Shown: piece by piece, positions 1 through 10,936 of the stretch
How the letters are laid out: each line of letters opens with the position of its first letter
Position numbering within the stretch: position 1 is the stretch's first letter
NCBI GenBank assembly: GCA_903835555.1
Contig: CAILNN010000186.1
Location: 1-39,057, forward strand
Length of the DNA stretch: 39,057 nucleotides
Origin: an uncultured Verrucomicrobiota bacterium
GTDB lineage: Bacteria > Verrucomicrobiota > Verrucomicrobiia > Limisphaerales > UBA9464
Reading direction: 5' to 3'
Notes under the pieces: generated by a model
Databases searched by the model: none
Told to the model about the DNA's origin: nothing
What the model saw: the letters and a program-made list of their open reading frames with translations, nothing else
Translations under genes and position numbers: made by a program

Positions 1-1
1 A

Positions 2-331
2 GAAGGAATGACTGAAGGTGTTCAAGGAACCGAAGGGCCGACGATTCGGTCGGGAATTGACCCTGAGAAGGTCAAAGAAGTCTTTGCTCGGAAAGGAAAG
101 CTTTCCTGGGGCGATTTTGTCCGGTGTCGAGTCCGCTATTTTACCGACGGAGCGGTGATCGGCAGTCGAGCGTGGGTCGACAATATCTTTGTACAGCATC
201 GCGATCGATTTGGTCCCAAACGCCAGGATGGAGCCAGAAAGTTTAAGTTCTTGGCGGACTCAACGGTCTTCGGCCTCCGGGACCTCCGACTCTGCCCCAT
301 CTCATTAGCAACAAATCAATCCCGAGTGTAA
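2..331 (+). CDS. C-terminal part of a probable REP-associated (IS200-like) transposase, cut by the window edge
   Basis: The reading frame is open from the left edge of the window to a TAA at 329-331, so the ATG at 8 may be internal. The visible residues contain the run RYFTDGAVIGS, then FVQHRDRFGPKRQDGARK, and finish in FGLRDLR. From memory this resembles the C-terminal extension of long verrucomicrobial REP-associated tyrosine transposases (Y1/TnpA_REP type). The catalytic HUH motif and the tyrosine would lie upstream, outside the window, so they cannot be checked. If the call is right, the protein would nick and move short palindromic REP elements, and such hairpins are present elsewhere in this window. 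It could instead be an unrelated conserved protein. Confidence 0.55.
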   Translation, partial: EGMTEGVQGTEGPTIRSGIDPEKVKEVFARKGKLSWGDFVRCRVRYFTDGAVIGSRAWVDNIFVQHRDRFGPKRQDGARKFKFLADSTVFGLRDLRLCPISLATNQSRV

Positions 332-385
332 TTTACACCTTCGTCAGACAATTGGGATCGGGCGGTGGTTCGTTTCTTAAACTTG

Positions 386-409
386 GCGTGGGACAATATC
401 CTTCCACGC
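386..409. repeat. Inverted repeat downstream of the transposase tail
   Basis: GCGTGG at 386-391 pairs with CCACGC at 404-409 around a 12-base loop. It lies between two convergent genes (transposase tail on plus, hydrolase on minus). No T-run follows on either strand, so a classical rho-independent terminator is not supported. It may be a transcript-end hairpin or part of the transposase's terminal sequence. Confidence 0.35.
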
Positions 410-435
410 GGTCCAGAGTCCTAAGTCTCCGTTAT

Positions 436-1344
436 TCAAGGAAAAGGGAGCGAATTCAAATGGTTTAATAGTTCCGCCTTTACCACTTCGTATCGGGTCC
501 ATGGTATGAAATGGTTCATTTCTGGGATTCGCACGATATGGACCGACGCCGCTCGCGTTAACATCCTTTCCGCAAAATCGGCATTCTCAGGCGGAACCAA
601 ATCGTCTTTCTCTCCTTGAATCACCGTGACTCGCTGGGTGATGTTCGACCACAGTGGCAACATACGGCTTAGTTCCGGTTTCAACGCCCGAATCTCCCGA
701 TTCGCTACCACCAAACCATCCGGTAGCATCCAGGAAAATACCGTCCAATCCGCAGGGTATTGGTACCACTTCGTGTGCTCCTGCTCTGGATCAATGGAAC
801 CGGCCAGAATCACCACATCGGTTATCTTGCCGCTGTAATCCATGGCGAGGCGGGAAACCACCGGGCCACCAAATGAATGCCCAACCACGATCACCCGCTG
901 ACCCGGGACCGCCTTGTCCAGCAGCGGTGCGATGTCTTCACATTGTTTGAAGAGAGACCGTTCGACCTTGCCACCATCCGAATCCCCAAAGCCCGGGCGG
1001 TCTACGGCAATCAGGTGGGCTCGCTGCTGCAATTCGGCGTCGGTGAGGTACTGTGACCAACCCGACCAATCACCCGGTGATCCGTGAACGAAGAGAATCA
1101 GCGGTTTCGGATCGGCATCGGTAACTTCGACATAATGCATTTTCCGATCGCCGACGGTCATTGTGCGGAAAGCCTCCGGTTTCTCCGCTCGCAACCAGGC
1201 GGCATTGGCAGAAGCCTGCCGTTCCATCACTTGGATTTCATGCGGCATCAATGCCGAGCAGCCCGTAAGACCGATAATCGTTAGACAACAAACCAGCGAC
1301 CCGGCCGAAAAAATGACCGCGATTCTTGCGATGATTCGTTTCAT
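436..1344 (-). CDS. Alpha/beta-hydrolase lipoprotein
   Basis: This is a 302-residue alpha/beta hydrolase anchored as a lipoprotein; its substrate is unknown. The start at 1344 was chosen over an upstream start at 1518 because it begins with a lipoprotein signal peptide (MKRIIARIAV, lipobox LTGC with Cys29), because CCAGGG lies just upstream, and because the longer form would overlap the preceding gene. The oxyanion-side HGSPGD motif is near residue 87. The nucleophile elbow GHSFGG puts Ser at 157, the acid lies in GEKDDLVPP near 247, and the catalytic His is in MNHF near 278, so the triad looks complete. It is the last gene of a minus-strand series, 76 bases after the large secreted protein. 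An esterase, lipase or C-C hydrolase role is possible. Confidence 0.85.
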   Translation of the reverse strand: MKRIIARIAVIFSAGSLVCCLTIIGLTGCSALMPHEIQVMERQASANAAWLRAEKPEAFRTMTVGDRKMHYVEVTDADPKPLILFVHGSPGDWSGWSQYLTDAELQQRAHLIAVDRPGFGDSDGGKVERSLFKQCEDIAPLLDKAVPGQRVIVVGHSFGGPVVSRLAMDYSGKITDVVILAGSIDPEQEHTKWYQYPADWTVFSWMLPDGLVVANREIRALKPELSRMLPLWSNITQRVTVIQGEKDDLVPPENADFAERMLTRAASVHIVRIPEMNHFIPWTRYEVVKAELLNHLNSLPFP

Positions 1345-1420
1345 GGCCCTGGATTCGACGACGGCTTCAGTTGGATTAGGCAGTACGTTTTTGATCGGGT
1401 CCCGAATAGAGCCATCCATT

Positions 1421-3619
1421 TCACCGTGCTGATTCCCCAATTGCCCCCACAAATCGGCCCATCCAGTATCCCAGAAGATATTCGTCGCCAGCGAATTCGG
1501 TGTGACCGTCGTCGCCACCGTCGAGGATAAAGGGTTGGGTATTGCATCGGACGTATTGGCGCTCTCCCGGCGGAAGTAACTCCGCCAACTCCTGCTGCCG
1601 AAAGTTAGACGGCAATCGAGTCAAATCCTGACGCTGCGAATTTTCGACCCGCCAGGAAATCGTATCCAACGGAAAGCCACGCAGCGTCCAAAGTGCACCT
1701 TCTGGATCAAACTCACGCACGCCACACCCGGCGGCGGCAAAGTTCCAAAAAGGATAGCGCTCGTTTCTCTCGAGCTGCCAATGATCCGCTACTGCCGTAA
1801 TGTATTCTGCCTTTAGTTCGGGTGTGAGGGCGAAACGACACAGCACCCAGTAGGTGATAAAGGCTAACTCGTCATCGCTATGGTTCCAGCTATCCCCGAG
1901 TTCCACTCCCTGATGAATCACCGGTGCAACTCCCATTTGCCCCATGGGCAGCCCGATATTCTTGCGGTAGCCCTCCGAGTCCAGCAGTTCTAATGCCTTG
2001 CTCTTGTACCGCTCAGATCCCGTTACCCGATAGGCAAATTGCAGCAGGGCAATGATTTCGGATGAGTTCAATCGTCGATCAAAAACCGTGGCTGGAAAGG
2101 CATTCACGTACTCGGGATGCCATCGCCCCCAAAGGGTCGGCTTCCCGTCGACATCCACAAGGTACAACCCATGGTCCAGGATATGGGTGCCAATTCGGTC
2201 GACGACTTGACGGATACGGTCTCGTTCGGGTGGAGATTCCGCAGCGCATTCCCACAATACCGCATAGGCGAATAGGTGGGAGGCGATCTCGTCGCTGCTG
2301 GTGGTCCCTTTCCATTCCCAACGACTGTCCGGAGCCACATTCCACCGGTCAGGGTCGGAGACCTTGAACCCGGTTCGCTCCATCGTCCGTGCCGGAAATC
2401 CCGTATTGGTATGGATGCTTTGCAATCGTTCGAGGGCATCAAAGGTTTCCCAGGCCCATGCCTTGGCCTTCGGTTCATGCGTCACCGCATAGCGAAAGGC
2501 CTGACTGGCAAGCCAATAGCTGCTCCATCCCCCATCGTTGTCAGTATCAATCATTTCACTGGAGGAGACATCGCCCGACACGGGCAGGTGCCGCTCAGCA
2601 GTCAGTCCGTAGCGCATATGCCGGGAGCGCACCAACTGTTCGTACCACACCGCCTTTTCGGCCATGGTCATGCTCGAATACCGAATCGCTTGAAGGGCAG
2701 ACTGGGTCAGCACCCAAACCGTGGCATTCGAATCGGGTTGGACACCAATGACTTGGTCATCCGCCAGCCACCGGCGACCGGCAAAGTACCGAACCGACGG
2801 TGGAGGGGCGCTCGGTCCTCCGCTGGGTCCAGCCCATGTCGAAGCGGATCCATCCCAGGCAAAGAAGACCCCCTTCGGTGTTCCCGCCCACCATCCGCCC
2901 GGACCGTGGACCAGCGAACGAATGTCCCGACTGGGCAAACGTTGGGACAATAACCCAGTCTTCCGCGCAAAAGATTGCAGGCCATTCTCGGTTACTACGG
3001 CAATCTCGGGACCCGATGCGTCCAAGACTCGAATACCCGAAGACTTCCCGACGAACTCGGCCTGCCTCCCCACGAGTTTCCAGACCGACTCACCGTCGCT
3101 GAACCAGATTCCAGTCGGTGCGAAACTGATCAGGCGTCGCGAACCCGTCACCGTGACGTCCAACGCTATGACCTTGTCCTGCTCCGCCACGGCAAATCCA
3201 TCGGTCCCACCCAAAACGACCAACCCGTCGGGCGCTACCCCGATATGCTGATACCGTCCGTTGACCAGTTTTCCTTGCAGCCGCCCGGCATCCTCGTTGG
3301 CTAGCCAGGCATCGTTATAAAGGTAATAAAGCACCCCGCCGGGAGACGTGGCGATATCGAGAGGCACTTTTCCGGCCAATGGACGAAACGATCGATCAAT
3401 TGCCAAATGCCCATTGAAGTCTCTGGCAACTCCTTTGGACGTCAGCACGTAAGGCACGTCGTCACGCGTCACACAAAGTTTCAAAAGCATGGCTCCTTCA
3501 AGTTCATGGGAGCGGGTGATTCGAACGGCGATCTCTTGCGGGAAAGCCGTATCGGGAATGGGACCTGCAATCACCCCAAGGGTCAGGGAGAGTGCCACCA
3601 GCAAGCGCCAGAAAAACAT
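1421..3619 (-). CDS. Large secreted protein: propeller-like N-terminus, alpha-helical C-terminus
   Basis: This 732-residue protein is not assigned to a named family. The start at 3619 gives a clear signal peptide (MFFWRLLVALSLTLGVIAG); the upstream extension to 3730 is Cys- and Trp-rich and looks non-coding. After the signal, roughly residues 40-300 show short strand-like repeats with motifs such as LDIATSPGG and HIGVAPDG, resembling a two-component-regulator-type or SMP-30-like beta propeller. Residues from about 320 onward are rich in Trp, Tyr and His with helical spacing (SSYWLASQAFRYA, IIALLQFAYRVTG, DELAFITYWVL), which suggests an alpha/alpha toroid like those of glycan-processing enzymes. 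It lies 129 bases downstream of the amidotransferase-like gene. An extracytoplasmic sugar-related role is inference only. Confidence 0.75.
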   Translation of the reverse strand: MFFWRLLVALSLTLGVIAGPIPDTAFPQEIAVRITRSHELEGAMLLKLCVTRDDVPYVLTSKGVARDFNGHLAIDRSFRPLAGKVPLDIATSPGGVLYYLYNDAWLANEDAGRLQGKLVNGRYQHIGVAPDGLVVLGGTDGFAVAEQDKVIALDVTVTGSRRLISFAPTGIWFSDGESVWKLVGRQAEFVGKSSGIRVLDASGPEIAVVTENGLQSFARKTGLLSQRLPSRDIRSLVHGPGGWWAGTPKGVFFAWDGSASTWAGPSGGPSAPPPSVRYFAGRRWLADDQVIGVQPDSNATVWVLTQSALQAIRYSSMTMAEKAVWYEQLVRSRHMRYGLTAERHLPVSGDVSSSEMIDTDNDGGWSSYWLASQAFRYAVTHEPKAKAWAWETFDALERLQSIHTNTGFPARTMERTGFKVSDPDRWNVAPDSRWEWKGTTSSDEIASHLFAYAVLWECAAESPPERDRIRQVVDRIGTHILDHGLYLVDVDGKPTLWGRWHPEYVNAFPATVFDRRLNSSEIIALLQFAYRVTGSERYKSKALELLDSEGYRKNIGLPMGQMGVAPVIHQGVELGDSWNHSDDELAFITYWVLCRFALTPELKAEYITAVADHWQLERNERYPFWNFAAAGCGVREFDPEGALWTLRGFPLDTISWRVENSQRQDLTRLPSNFRQQELAELLPPGERQYVRCNTQPFILDGGDDGHTEFAGDEYLLGYWMGRFVGAIGESAR

Positions 3620-3748
3620 CGGACTCAGGAAAGCATGGATTGGCCACCACCGACAAGGCCGCTGGCCGATACCATCTGGGCAAAACCACCGATCGCACCC
3701 GTTAGGATCGTCATCACAAAATCCAGGCACCCATCAAAACCGCGTGGG

Positions 3749-4483
3749 TCAAACCCCGTCGGTTGGGAATGATTGTTGGGAGGTCTTACTTTTACAGGCG
3801 GCCACCGCATGGACGAACAGTTCCACCAAAGGCGGCAACTTTCCGGCCAAGGCTGCTCGTTCAGGTTGGAAGAGGGTGGCGACAAAAAAAGGATGGCCCA
3901 CCAACTCGACGGCGCGTACCTCTCCGAGTTTATCTTCAGCGCTTATTCTTAAGGCACCCACTTCAAGTCTTGAGCGAAATGCCGGATTAAGACCGTAACG
4001 GCAACGGTAGCCTTCCGCGACCTCCAAGCTTGGGTAGGCAGCGGCTAGTTTGGAACCGAATCGAAGGTGTATCTGGCCCGTCTTTTCGACCAACTCGCAA
4101 CTTAACGGAGAGATGACCAGACGTGAAGCGCCGGGTGCGGTCTCGGCATGGTCAGCATCAGCCCAGCCAAGAACGGAGCGGGCATACTCAATGATGACAT
4201 GTTGGAAGCCACCGCAAGTTCCCAGGAAAGGCTTTCCAGTTTCGCGAGCAAATCGAATGCCAAGCAATGCCCCCTCCATGCTTTGATAAGGGCTGGCTGG
4301 AACGCACCAGAGCCCATCCATTCCATCGAGACGCAAGTAGTCACTGATCTCAGGAGTTGGAATCCAATGATGCTGAATGACGATCCCCCATTTTGCCGAG
4401 ACAAGGTCAAAGGCTCTGGGGATTGCCTGATGGGCAGGAACCCCCGGATCATAGTCGCCAATCAGTCCAATTTGGAGGTTCAA
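3749..4483 (-). CDS. CTP-synthase C-terminal-region-related protein (class I glutamine amidotransferase-like)
   Basis: This protein of about 244 residues resembles the stand-alone homologues of the CTP synthase glutaminase domain. It opens with IGLIGDYDP and carries the nucleophile elbow FLGTCGGFQH (Cys90). In CTP synthase the catalytic His-Glu sits in a FHPEF motif; the matching place here reads LFQPER (Gln206, Glu208), so the His appears replaced by Gln. A second His, in VGHPFF (His197), lies nearby. A TTG at 4483, preceded by GAAGGGA, was chosen because homologues start right before IGLIGDYD; a GTG at 4540 would add 19 unconserved residues. It follows gltD by about 85 bases on the same strand. 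Amide transfer, a regulatory role or loss of activity are all possible. Confidence 0.85.
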   Translation of the reverse strand: MNLQIGLIGDYDPGVPAHQAIPRAFDLVSAKWGIVIQHHWIPTPEISDYLRLDGMDGLWCVPASPYQSMEGALLGIRFARETGKPFLGTCGGFQHVIIEYARSVLGWADADHAETAPGASRLVISPLSCELVEKTGQIHLRFGSKLAAAYPSLEVAEGYRCRYGLNPAFRSRLEVGALRISAEDKLGEVRAVELVGHPFFVATLFQPERAALAGKLPPLVELFVHAVAACKSKTSQQSFPTDGV

Positions 4484-4567
4484 TTTTAGTTCCCTTCGGT
4501 AAGGCTGAACACCAGCGCGGGGCCAGGACGGAAATGCCACAGGCCCAACTCACCCATCCTCTTCCCA

Positions 4568-6046
4568 TTATGGAAGCTCGGTCGTCCCCATGAGAAAACG
4601 GTCACATTCACGGGCCGCACCCCGGCCTTCATTAAACGCCCAGACCACCAGGCTTTGGCCGCGCCGACAGTCGCCGGCGGCGAAGACCTTCGGAATACTG
4701 GTCGTGTACTTTCCGTGTTCTGCCTTGATGTTGGTACGCGGGTCCCGCTCGATACCGAGCGAGTCAAGCAACGGCTGTTCAGGCCCAAGAAATCCCATCG
4801 CCAGGAGGATCAACTGTGCGGGAACGATTCGGTCGGTACCCGGGACATCGACCGGAACGAACTGCCCTTTTTCGTTCTTTTCCCATTTGATTTCGACCAG
4901 ATGGACTCCCGTTACGTTCCCATGATCGTCACCAATAAACTTCTTGGCCGTGGTCAAGTAAACCCGAGGATCGGCCCCAAACTTGGCCGCCGCTTCCTCC
5001 TGACCGTAGTCGAGCTTATAGACCTTCGGCCATTCGGGCCACGGATTATCCTTGCCCCGCTGTTCCGGCGGGCGTGGTAGAATTTCCACCTGAACCAGGC
5101 TCCTGCATCCGTGCCGCATGGAGGTGCCGACGCAATCAGTCCCGGTATCGCCACCGCCGATGATGATGACATCTTTTCCCGCAGCGGAAATGGGGGCCGA
5201 ACTTCCGTCCAACACGGATTTGGTGTTTCCGTGCAGGAATTCCATGGCGAAATGAACGCCCTTGAGCGAGCGCCCTTCGATCGGGAGATCGCGGGGGCGG
5301 GTGGCACCCGTGCTAAGAACAATGGCGTCAAATTCAGCCAGCAATTCTGCCGACGACAGGTCCTTGCCGACTTCGCAGTTGCAACGAAAGGCGATCCCTT
5401 CCTTTTCCAACTGCTTAAGCCGACGCTGCACAACCTTTTTTTTGTCGAGCTTCATGTTGGGAATTCCATACATGAGCAGGCCACCCGGACGATCGGCCCG
5501 TTCGAAAACGGTCACCCAATGTCCCGCCTTGTTGAGCTGTGCGGCGGCGCAAAGACCCGCAGGACCAGAACCAACCACTGCAACCTTCTTTCCCGTCCGC
5601 TTCTTGGGCGGCTCAGGTTTGACCCAGCCTTCCTCCCACGCGTGATCGATGATGGTGCACTCGATGTTCTTGATCGTCACCGGCGGGCTGTTGATGCCCA
5701 GAACACAGGAACCCTCGCAAGGCGCGGGGCAGACGCGCCCGGTGAATTCGGGAAAGTTATTGGTTTTATGAAGACGATCAAGTGCCTCCCGCCAGAGTCC
5801 GCGATAGACCAAATCGTTCCACTCGGGGATAAGATTGTTGATCGGACATCCGCTCGCCATGCCGCTAACCAGATTGCCGGTGTGGCAGAATGGAATGCCG
5901 CAATCCATGCAGCGCGCCCCTTGGTTGCGCAGCAACTTTTCATCCAGATGTTCGTGGAATTCATTCCAGTCGCGAATGCGGTTTTGTGCTCCGCGGTCCA
6001 GGGGCAATTCGCGGATGTATTCGAGGAAGCCGGTCGGTTTTCCCAT
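4568..6046 (-). CDS. gltD: Glutamate synthase small subunit
   Basis: This 492-residue NADPH-dependent beta subunit feeds electrons to the large subunit for reductive transfer of the glutamine amide to 2-oxoglutarate. The N-terminal Fe-S region has cysteines at 46, 49, 54 and 67 ([10 protein letters not shown]) and at 106, 110 and 114 ([10 protein letters not shown]). An FAD-binding GSGPAG is at 159-164, followed by [16 protein letters not shown]. The NAD(P)-binding GGGDTG is at 297-302, and the terminal FAD contact [15 protein letters not shown] is near 454-468. Length and motif order are normal for the family. It lies 59 bases after gltB and is very likely cotranscribed with it. Confidence 0.97.
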   Translation of the reverse strand: MGKPTGFLEYIRELPLDRGAQNRIRDWNEFHEHLDEKLLRNQGARCMDCGIPFCHTGNLVSGMASGCPINNLIPEWNDLVYRGLWREALDRLHKTNNFPEFTGRVCPAPCEGSCVLGINSPPVTIKNIECTIIDHAWEEGWVKPEPPKKRTGKKVAVVGSGPAGLCAAAQLNKAGHWVTVFERADRPGGLLMYGIPNMKLDKKKVVQRRLKQLEKEGIAFRCNCEVGKDLSSAELLAEFDAIVLSTGATRPRDLPIEGRSLKGVHFAMEFLHGNTKSVLDGSSAPISAAGKDVIIIGGGDTGTDCVGTSMRHGCRSLVQVEILPRPPEQRGKDNPWPEWPKVYKLDYGQEEAAAKFGADPRVYLTTAKKFIGDDHGNVTGVHLVEIKWEKNEKGQFVPVDVPGTDRIVPAQLILLAMGFLGPEQPLLDSLGIERDPRTNIKAEHGKYTTSIPKVFAAGDCRRGQSLVVWAFNEGRGAARECDRFLMGTTELP

Positions 6047-6105
6047 TGCTAGAGTTCGTTCAGGATCAGGTCGGAATCGGTTCGGATCGGTCTTGGTTAG
6101 TCAGC

Positions 6106-9100
6106 TCAGCCGCCGCCCACGCGCGCAGCATCCTTGGAATTGGCCTCGAAAGCAGCGTTCAGCGCCTCATCACCGGTCAGGCCACTGGCGGTCGCCTGCT
6201 GGATGGCGGTTAAGACCCGTTTGTAGTCCTTGGGCATGAGTTTCACAAAGCGGGGCAGGGTGGTCTCCCATTCCCTGAGCAATCGGGCCGCGTGTGTGCT
6301 TCGAGTATTGATGGCATGATTCTCCAGCATGGTCTTCAACGTCTCGGCATCGTTCGCATCGAGTTGTTCAATGGCGGCCATTTGCAGGTTGCATCGGGTC
6401 GCGGTGTCGTGGTGCTCATCGTAAAGATAGGCCACGCCACCAGACATACCGGCACCGAAATTGCGCCCGGTGGGCCCTAGTACGGCGACCTTTCCGCCGG
6501 TCATGTACTCACATCCGTGGTCTCCCACGGCTTCAACGACCGCAGTCACACCGGAGTTCCGAACGGCAAAGCGCTCCCCGGCCATCCCGCGAATGTAAAC
6601 TTCGCCGGCTGTCGCTCCGTACAGGGCCACATTTCCCACAATCATGTTCGACTCGGCTGCAAAGGTGGAAGCAGCAGGCGGATGAAGGATCAATTTGCCA
6701 CCCGACAAACCCTTTCCGAAATAATCGTTGGCATCCCCGTCTAACACGAAAGTCATGCCGGGAGGAAGGAAGGCTCCAAAGCTTTGTCCGGCATGCCCAA
6801 CAAAAGTTAGGGAAATGGTATCATCGGGCAGTCCCGCAGCCCCAAAGCGCCGCGTCAACTCGCTCCCGGTGATGGTCCCGACCACCCGGTGAACATTTCG
6901 AATCGGGATCGTTGCTCGTACCTTTTCCTTCCTTTCCAGCGCGGGCGCACACAACTCCAGAATGCGGGTCAGGTCGAGCGACTTCTCCAGCCCATGGTCC
7001 TGGGCAACCTGACAGTAGCGTCCGACTTCGGGTCCCGCTTCCGGTTGATAAAGGATACGGCTGAAGTCGAGGCCTCGCGCCTTCCAATGATCAACCGCCT
7101 TGCGTGGCTCAATCCGGTCCGTCCGCCCGACCATTTCGTTTACCGTCCGGAAGCCTAATTCGGCCATCAATTCGCGGACTTCCTGCGCGATGAATTTCAT
7201 GAAGTGAACCACATGGCCAGGATCGCCCGTAAACCGCTTCCGCAGCTCGGGATCCTGTGTGGCTACTCCGACAGGGCAGGTGTTGAGATGACACACGCGC
7301 ATCATGATGCAGCCCAAGGCCACCAATGGCCCCGTGGCAAAACCAAATTCTTCCGCGCCCAGCATGGCGGCGATCACCACATCACGCCCAGTCTTGAGCT
7401 GACCGTCGGTCTCGACCGTGATGCGCGAGCGCAGGTTATTGAGGACCAGCGTTTGATGGGTTTCAGCCAGGCCGAGTTCCCAAGGAATCCCGGCGTGCTT
7501 GATCGAGGTTTGTGGCGAAGCTCCTGTGCCGCCGTCAAATCCAGAGATCAAGACCACGTCGGCGTGCGCCTTGGCGACCCCGGCGGCGATTGTGCCCACC
7601 CCAACTTCAGAGACGAGCTTCACGCTCACTCGGGCCTTTGTGTTGGAATTCTTGAGATCGTGGATTAATTCCGCCAAATCTTCGATGGAATAAATGTCAT
7701 GGTGAGGCGGAGGCGAAATGAGCCCCACACCCGGGGTGGAGTGACGCACCTTGGCCACCCACGGGTAAACCTTGCCGCCGGGCAATTGTCCGCCTTCACC
7801 GGGCTTTGCACCCTGCGCCATCTTGATTTGGATCTCCTTCGCATTGACCAGGTAAAGACTGGTCACGCCAAAGCGCCCACTGGCCACCTGCTTGATGGCT
7901 GAATTCTTGGAATCGCCGTTGGGCTCGGCTACATACCGGGCCGGATCTTCGCCACCTTCGCCGGTATTGCTTTTCCCCCCGATACGGTTCATGGCGATGG
8001 CCAAGGTCTCGTGCGCCTCTTTCGAGATTGATCCATAGCTCATCGCTCCGCTCTTGAAGCGTTTGAGAATGGAGTCGACCGACTCCACCTCCTCAATCGG
8101 GACCGGTGTACCTGGTTTGAAGTCCAGCATTCCCCGCAGCGTCGCCCAATGCTTGAACTGTTCATTCACCAGTTTGGAGTAACTCTTAAACGCTCCATAA
8201 TCGCCGTTTCGCACCGCCTTTTGCAGGGTGTGAATGGTCTCGGGATTAAACAGATGATATTCACCCTCTTTCCGCCATTGATACTGGCCGCCCGTATCCA
8301 GGGTGCGAAGTGTCATGGGACGTCCCGGGAAGGCATGGCGATGGCGGACCTCGACTTCCTGCGCTATCTCTTCCATGCCAAGTCCCTCCACCCGCGTTGA
8401 AGTCCAGGTGAAATACTTGTCGATAACCTGTTCGTTGATCCCGATCGCCTCAAAGATTTGGGCTCCTCGGTACGATTGAATCGTCGAAATACCCATCTTC
8501 GACGCGACCTTGATGACGCCCTTGACCGCCGCTTTAACATAATTCTTGCAGGCAGTCTTGTGGTCCACCCCGACCAATAGTCCCTGGCGAATCAGGTCAT
8601 CCAGAGACTCAAACGCAAGGTATGGGTTGATGGCACCGCAGCCATAGCCAATCAGCAGCGAGAAATGATGCACCTCGCGCGGTTCGCCCGACTCCAATAC
8701 AAGGCCCACTCGGGTACGGGTTCCTTCGCGAATAAGGTGATGATGCAGGCCGCTGACGGCCAGGAGGGAAGGAATGGGCGCTGTCCGCGCATTTAAGCCG
8801 CGATCGGAAAGCACCAGGATGTTGATGCCTTCCTCAATGGCTTTACTGGCCTTCTTAAACAGGTCGCGCAACGCCTTCTCCAAACCCTTGGCCCCCTTGT
8901 CGACCTTGTAGTGAATGGGCAGGGTGATCGACTTATAGCCGGGTTGATTGAGGTGCTTGAGCTTGGCGAACTCCTCGTTCGTGAGGACCGGTGACTTCAG
9001 CTCTATCAAGTGACAGCTTTCCGGCACTGGATTCAGTAGGTTTTTCTCCGAACCGATGGTGGTGACCGCGCTGGTCACGATTTCTTCCCGGATACAATCG

Positions 9101-10734
9101 ATCGGCGGATTGGTGACCTGCGCAAATAATTGTTGGAAGTAGCTAAAAAGCGACTGCGGCTTGTCCGATAAAACCGCCAGAGGCGTATCGGTCCCCATTG
9201 AGCCGACAGCCTCGACCCCGTCGCGAGCCATCGGGAGCATAAGCATCCGGAGGTCCTCAAAGGTATAGCCGAATGCCTGTTGATGCTGGAGCACCGTCTT
9301 GTGCGAGATCTCCGGTATTTCATCCGGGTCGGGTAGCGACGCCAGTTCAATTAGGTGCTGATTCAGCCATTGACGATACGGTTGCGCCCCAGCGATCTGG
9401 TCCTTGATTTCCTGATCCGCCACGATCCGCCCAAGCTCCGTATCGATATAAAACATCCGCCCGGGTTGTAGACGCCCTTTTTGAGCAATGTTCTCGGGAG
9501 CAATATCGAGAACGCCAACCTCCGAGGCCATGATCACTTGGTCATCGTGGGTCACGTAGTAGCGGGAAGGCCGCAATCCATTGCGGTCCAGCGAAGCTCC
9601 AATCCGAATTCCATCCGTGAAGGCGATGCAGGCAGGGCCATCCCACGGTTCCATCAGGCAGGAGTGGTATTCGTAAAAAGCCTTCTTCTCGTCGCTCATC
9701 GACTCATGATTCGCCCACGGCTCGGGAATCATCATCATCATGGCATGGGGCAGGGAACGTCCCGCCATCACCAGCAGTTCGAGCACGTTGTCGAACATGG
9801 CCGAATCGCTGCCGTTGGGATCAACAATAGGCAGAATTTTCGGCAAATCCTCACCAAAGGCATCCGAGGCAAACAAGGCTTCACGTGCCCGCATCCAGTT
9901 GATGTTGCCCCGCAGTGTATTGATTTCACCGTTGTGTGCGATGAATCGATAGGGGTGGGACCGCCCCCAACTCGGGAACGTATTCGTGCTAAAACGCGAA
10001 TGAACCAAGGCCAGCGCCGTGGTCATCAGTGGACTCCGGAGGTCTGGGAAATACTTGCCGACCTGCTCGGTTAGTAGCATGCCTTTGTAAACCAAGGTGC
10101 GACTGGAAAGGCTGCAAACGTACCAGTACTGGGCACCGTCCATCGTCGAGCAACGAATCTCCGAGTAGGAGCGCTTCCGAATGATGAACAACTTTCGTTC
10201 AAAGGCCATCTGATCCGCCAACCCTGCCGCCTGACCGATAAATACCTGCCGAATATGCGGTTCCGAGGCACGAGCCGTCTCACCCAGTGAACTGCCATCC
10301 ACCGGAACGGTGCGCCAGCCAAGAAAATCCTGGCCCTCAGAATGGATAATCTTTTCAAAGGCCTGTTCCACTTTCCGCCGTTGGCGGGGATCGGGCGGTA
10401 GGTAGACCATACCGACGCCGTAGTGACCCTCAGGCGGAAGGTTGATTCCCACCGCCGTGGCTGCTTCAGCCATAAATTCATGGGGCAGTTGAATCAAGAT
10501 TCCCGCGCCATCTCCTGTGTTGACTTCCGAACCGCAGGCTCCGCGATGGTCCAGATTCTGCAATATCTGAAGACCTTGTTCGACCAGCGAGTGGGATTTA
10601 CGGCCTTTGACGTTGGCAACAAATCCAACGCCGCAGGCGTCGTGTTCATTTGCCGGATCGTATAATCCCTGCTTTCCAGGCGCTTGCGCCCCCGTTGTCG
10701 GCCGTTTTTCCATCGGTTCAGTCTTGTTGCTCAT
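6106..10734 (-). CDS. gltB: Glutamate synthase large subunit
   Basis: This 1542-residue alpha subunit hydrolyses glutamine, channels ammonia and forms two glutamates at an FMN site. The ATG at 10734 (MSNKTEP) is preferred to a TTG at 10785 because the extension is unlike the family. The class II amidotransferase Cys lies at residue 34 in DACGVGF, so an N-terminal propeptide of about 33 residues is removed, as is usual for GltB. The central and FMN-binding domains follow ([35 protein letters not shown]). The 3Fe-4S cysteines are at 1142, 1148 and 1153, with the canonical CX5CX4C spacing. The C-terminal glycine-rich beta-helix ([21 protein letters not shown]) is present. The gene is intact and leads a gltB-gltD unit. 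Confidence 0.97.
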   Translation of the reverse strand: MSNKTEPMEKRPTTGAQAPGKQGLYDPANEHDACGVGFVANVKGRKSHSLVEQGLQILQNLDHRGACGSEVNTGDGAGILIQLPHEFMAEAATAVGINLPPEGHYGVGMVYLPPDPRQRRKVEQAFEKIIHSEGQDFLGWRTVPVDGSSLGETARASEPHIRQVFIGQAAGLADQMAFERKLFIIRKRSYSEIRCSTMDGAQYWYVCSLSSRTLVYKGMLLTEQVGKYFPDLRSPLMTTALALVHSRFSTNTFPSWGRSHPYRFIAHNGEINTLRGNINWMRAREALFASDAFGEDLPKILPIVDPNGSDSAMFDNVLELLVMAGRSLPHAMMMMIPEPWANHESMSDEKKAFYEYHSCLMEPWDGPACIAFTDGIRIGASLDRNGLRPSRYYVTHDDQVIMASEVGVLDIAPENIAQKGRLQPGRMFYIDTELGRIVADQEIKDQIAGAQPYRQWLNQHLIELASLPDPDEIPEISHKTVLQHQQAFGYTFEDLRMLMLPMARDGVEAVGSMGTDTPLAVLSDKPQSLFSYFQQLFAQVTNPPIDCIREEIVTSAVTTIGSEKNLLNPVPESCHLIELKSPVLTNEEFAKLKHLNQPGYKSITLPIHYKVDKGAKGLEKALRDLFKKASKAIEEGINILVLSDRGLNARTAPIPSLLAVSGLHHHLIREGTRTRVGLVLESGEPREVHHFSLLIGYGCGAINPYLAFESLDDLIRQGLLVGVDHKTACKNYVKAAVKGVIKVASKMGISTIQSYRGAQIFEAIGINEQVIDKYFTWTSTRVEGLGMEEIAQEVEVRHRHAFPGRPMTLRTLDTGGQYQWRKEGEYHLFNPETIHTLQKAVRNGDYGAFKSYSKLVNEQFKHWATLRGMLDFKPGTPVPIEEVESVDSILKRFKSGAMSYGSISKEAHETLAIAMNRIGGKSNTGEGGEDPARYVAEPNGDSKNSAIKQVASGRFGVTSLYLVNAKEIQIKMAQGAKPGEGGQLPGGKVYPWVAKVRHSTPGVGLISPPPHHDIYSIEDLAELIHDLKNSNTKARVSVKLVSEVGVGTIAAGVAKAHADVVLISGFDGGTGASPQTSIKHAGIPWELGLAETHQTLVLNNLRSRITVETDGQLKTGRDVVIAAMLGAEEFGFATGPLVALGCIMMRVCHLNTCPVGVATQDPELRKRFTGDPGHVVHFMKFIAQEVRELMAELGFRTVNEMVGRTDRIEPRKAVDHWKARGLDFSRILYQPEAGPEVGRYCQVAQDHGLEKSLDLTRILELCAPALERKEKVRATIPIRNVHRVVGTITGSELTRRFGAAGLPDDTISLTFVGHAGQSFGAFLPPGMTFVLDGDANDYFGKGLSGGKLILHPPAASTFAAESNMIVGNVALYGATAGEVYIRGMAGERFAVRNSGVTAVVEAVGDHGCEYMTGGKVAVLGPTGRNFGAGMSGGVAYLYDEHHDTATRCNLQMAAIEQLDANDAETLKTMLENHAINTRSTHAARLLREWETTLPRFVKLMPKDYKRVLTAIQQATASGLTGDEALNAAFEANSKDAARVGGG

Positions 10735-10936
10735 GCTTGCTGTCCAATCGCCACGATTGGCCAGGAATTCCCAGCCTGACCCCAAACGTGACGGTGAGAG
10801 GAAAGGCTACGCTGGCATCGCCGGTATGGGTCAAGCAGAAGCTCACACAAGTATCACTTGCCCATGCGAAAATTGATGGCCCGGTGGTCCATTGGAGCCG
10901 ATCAAACCCTGATTTCTCGTTCGCGATTGCGATCCA

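Noticed and set aside
1345-1518. N-terminal extension of the lipoprotein hydrolase
   Set aside because: It would hide the lipobox signal peptide inside the protein and overlap the upstream gene.
5111-6052. A 313-residue plus-strand frame
   Set aside because: It lies antisense to gltD, whose motifs are complete, and its sequence resembles no protein family.
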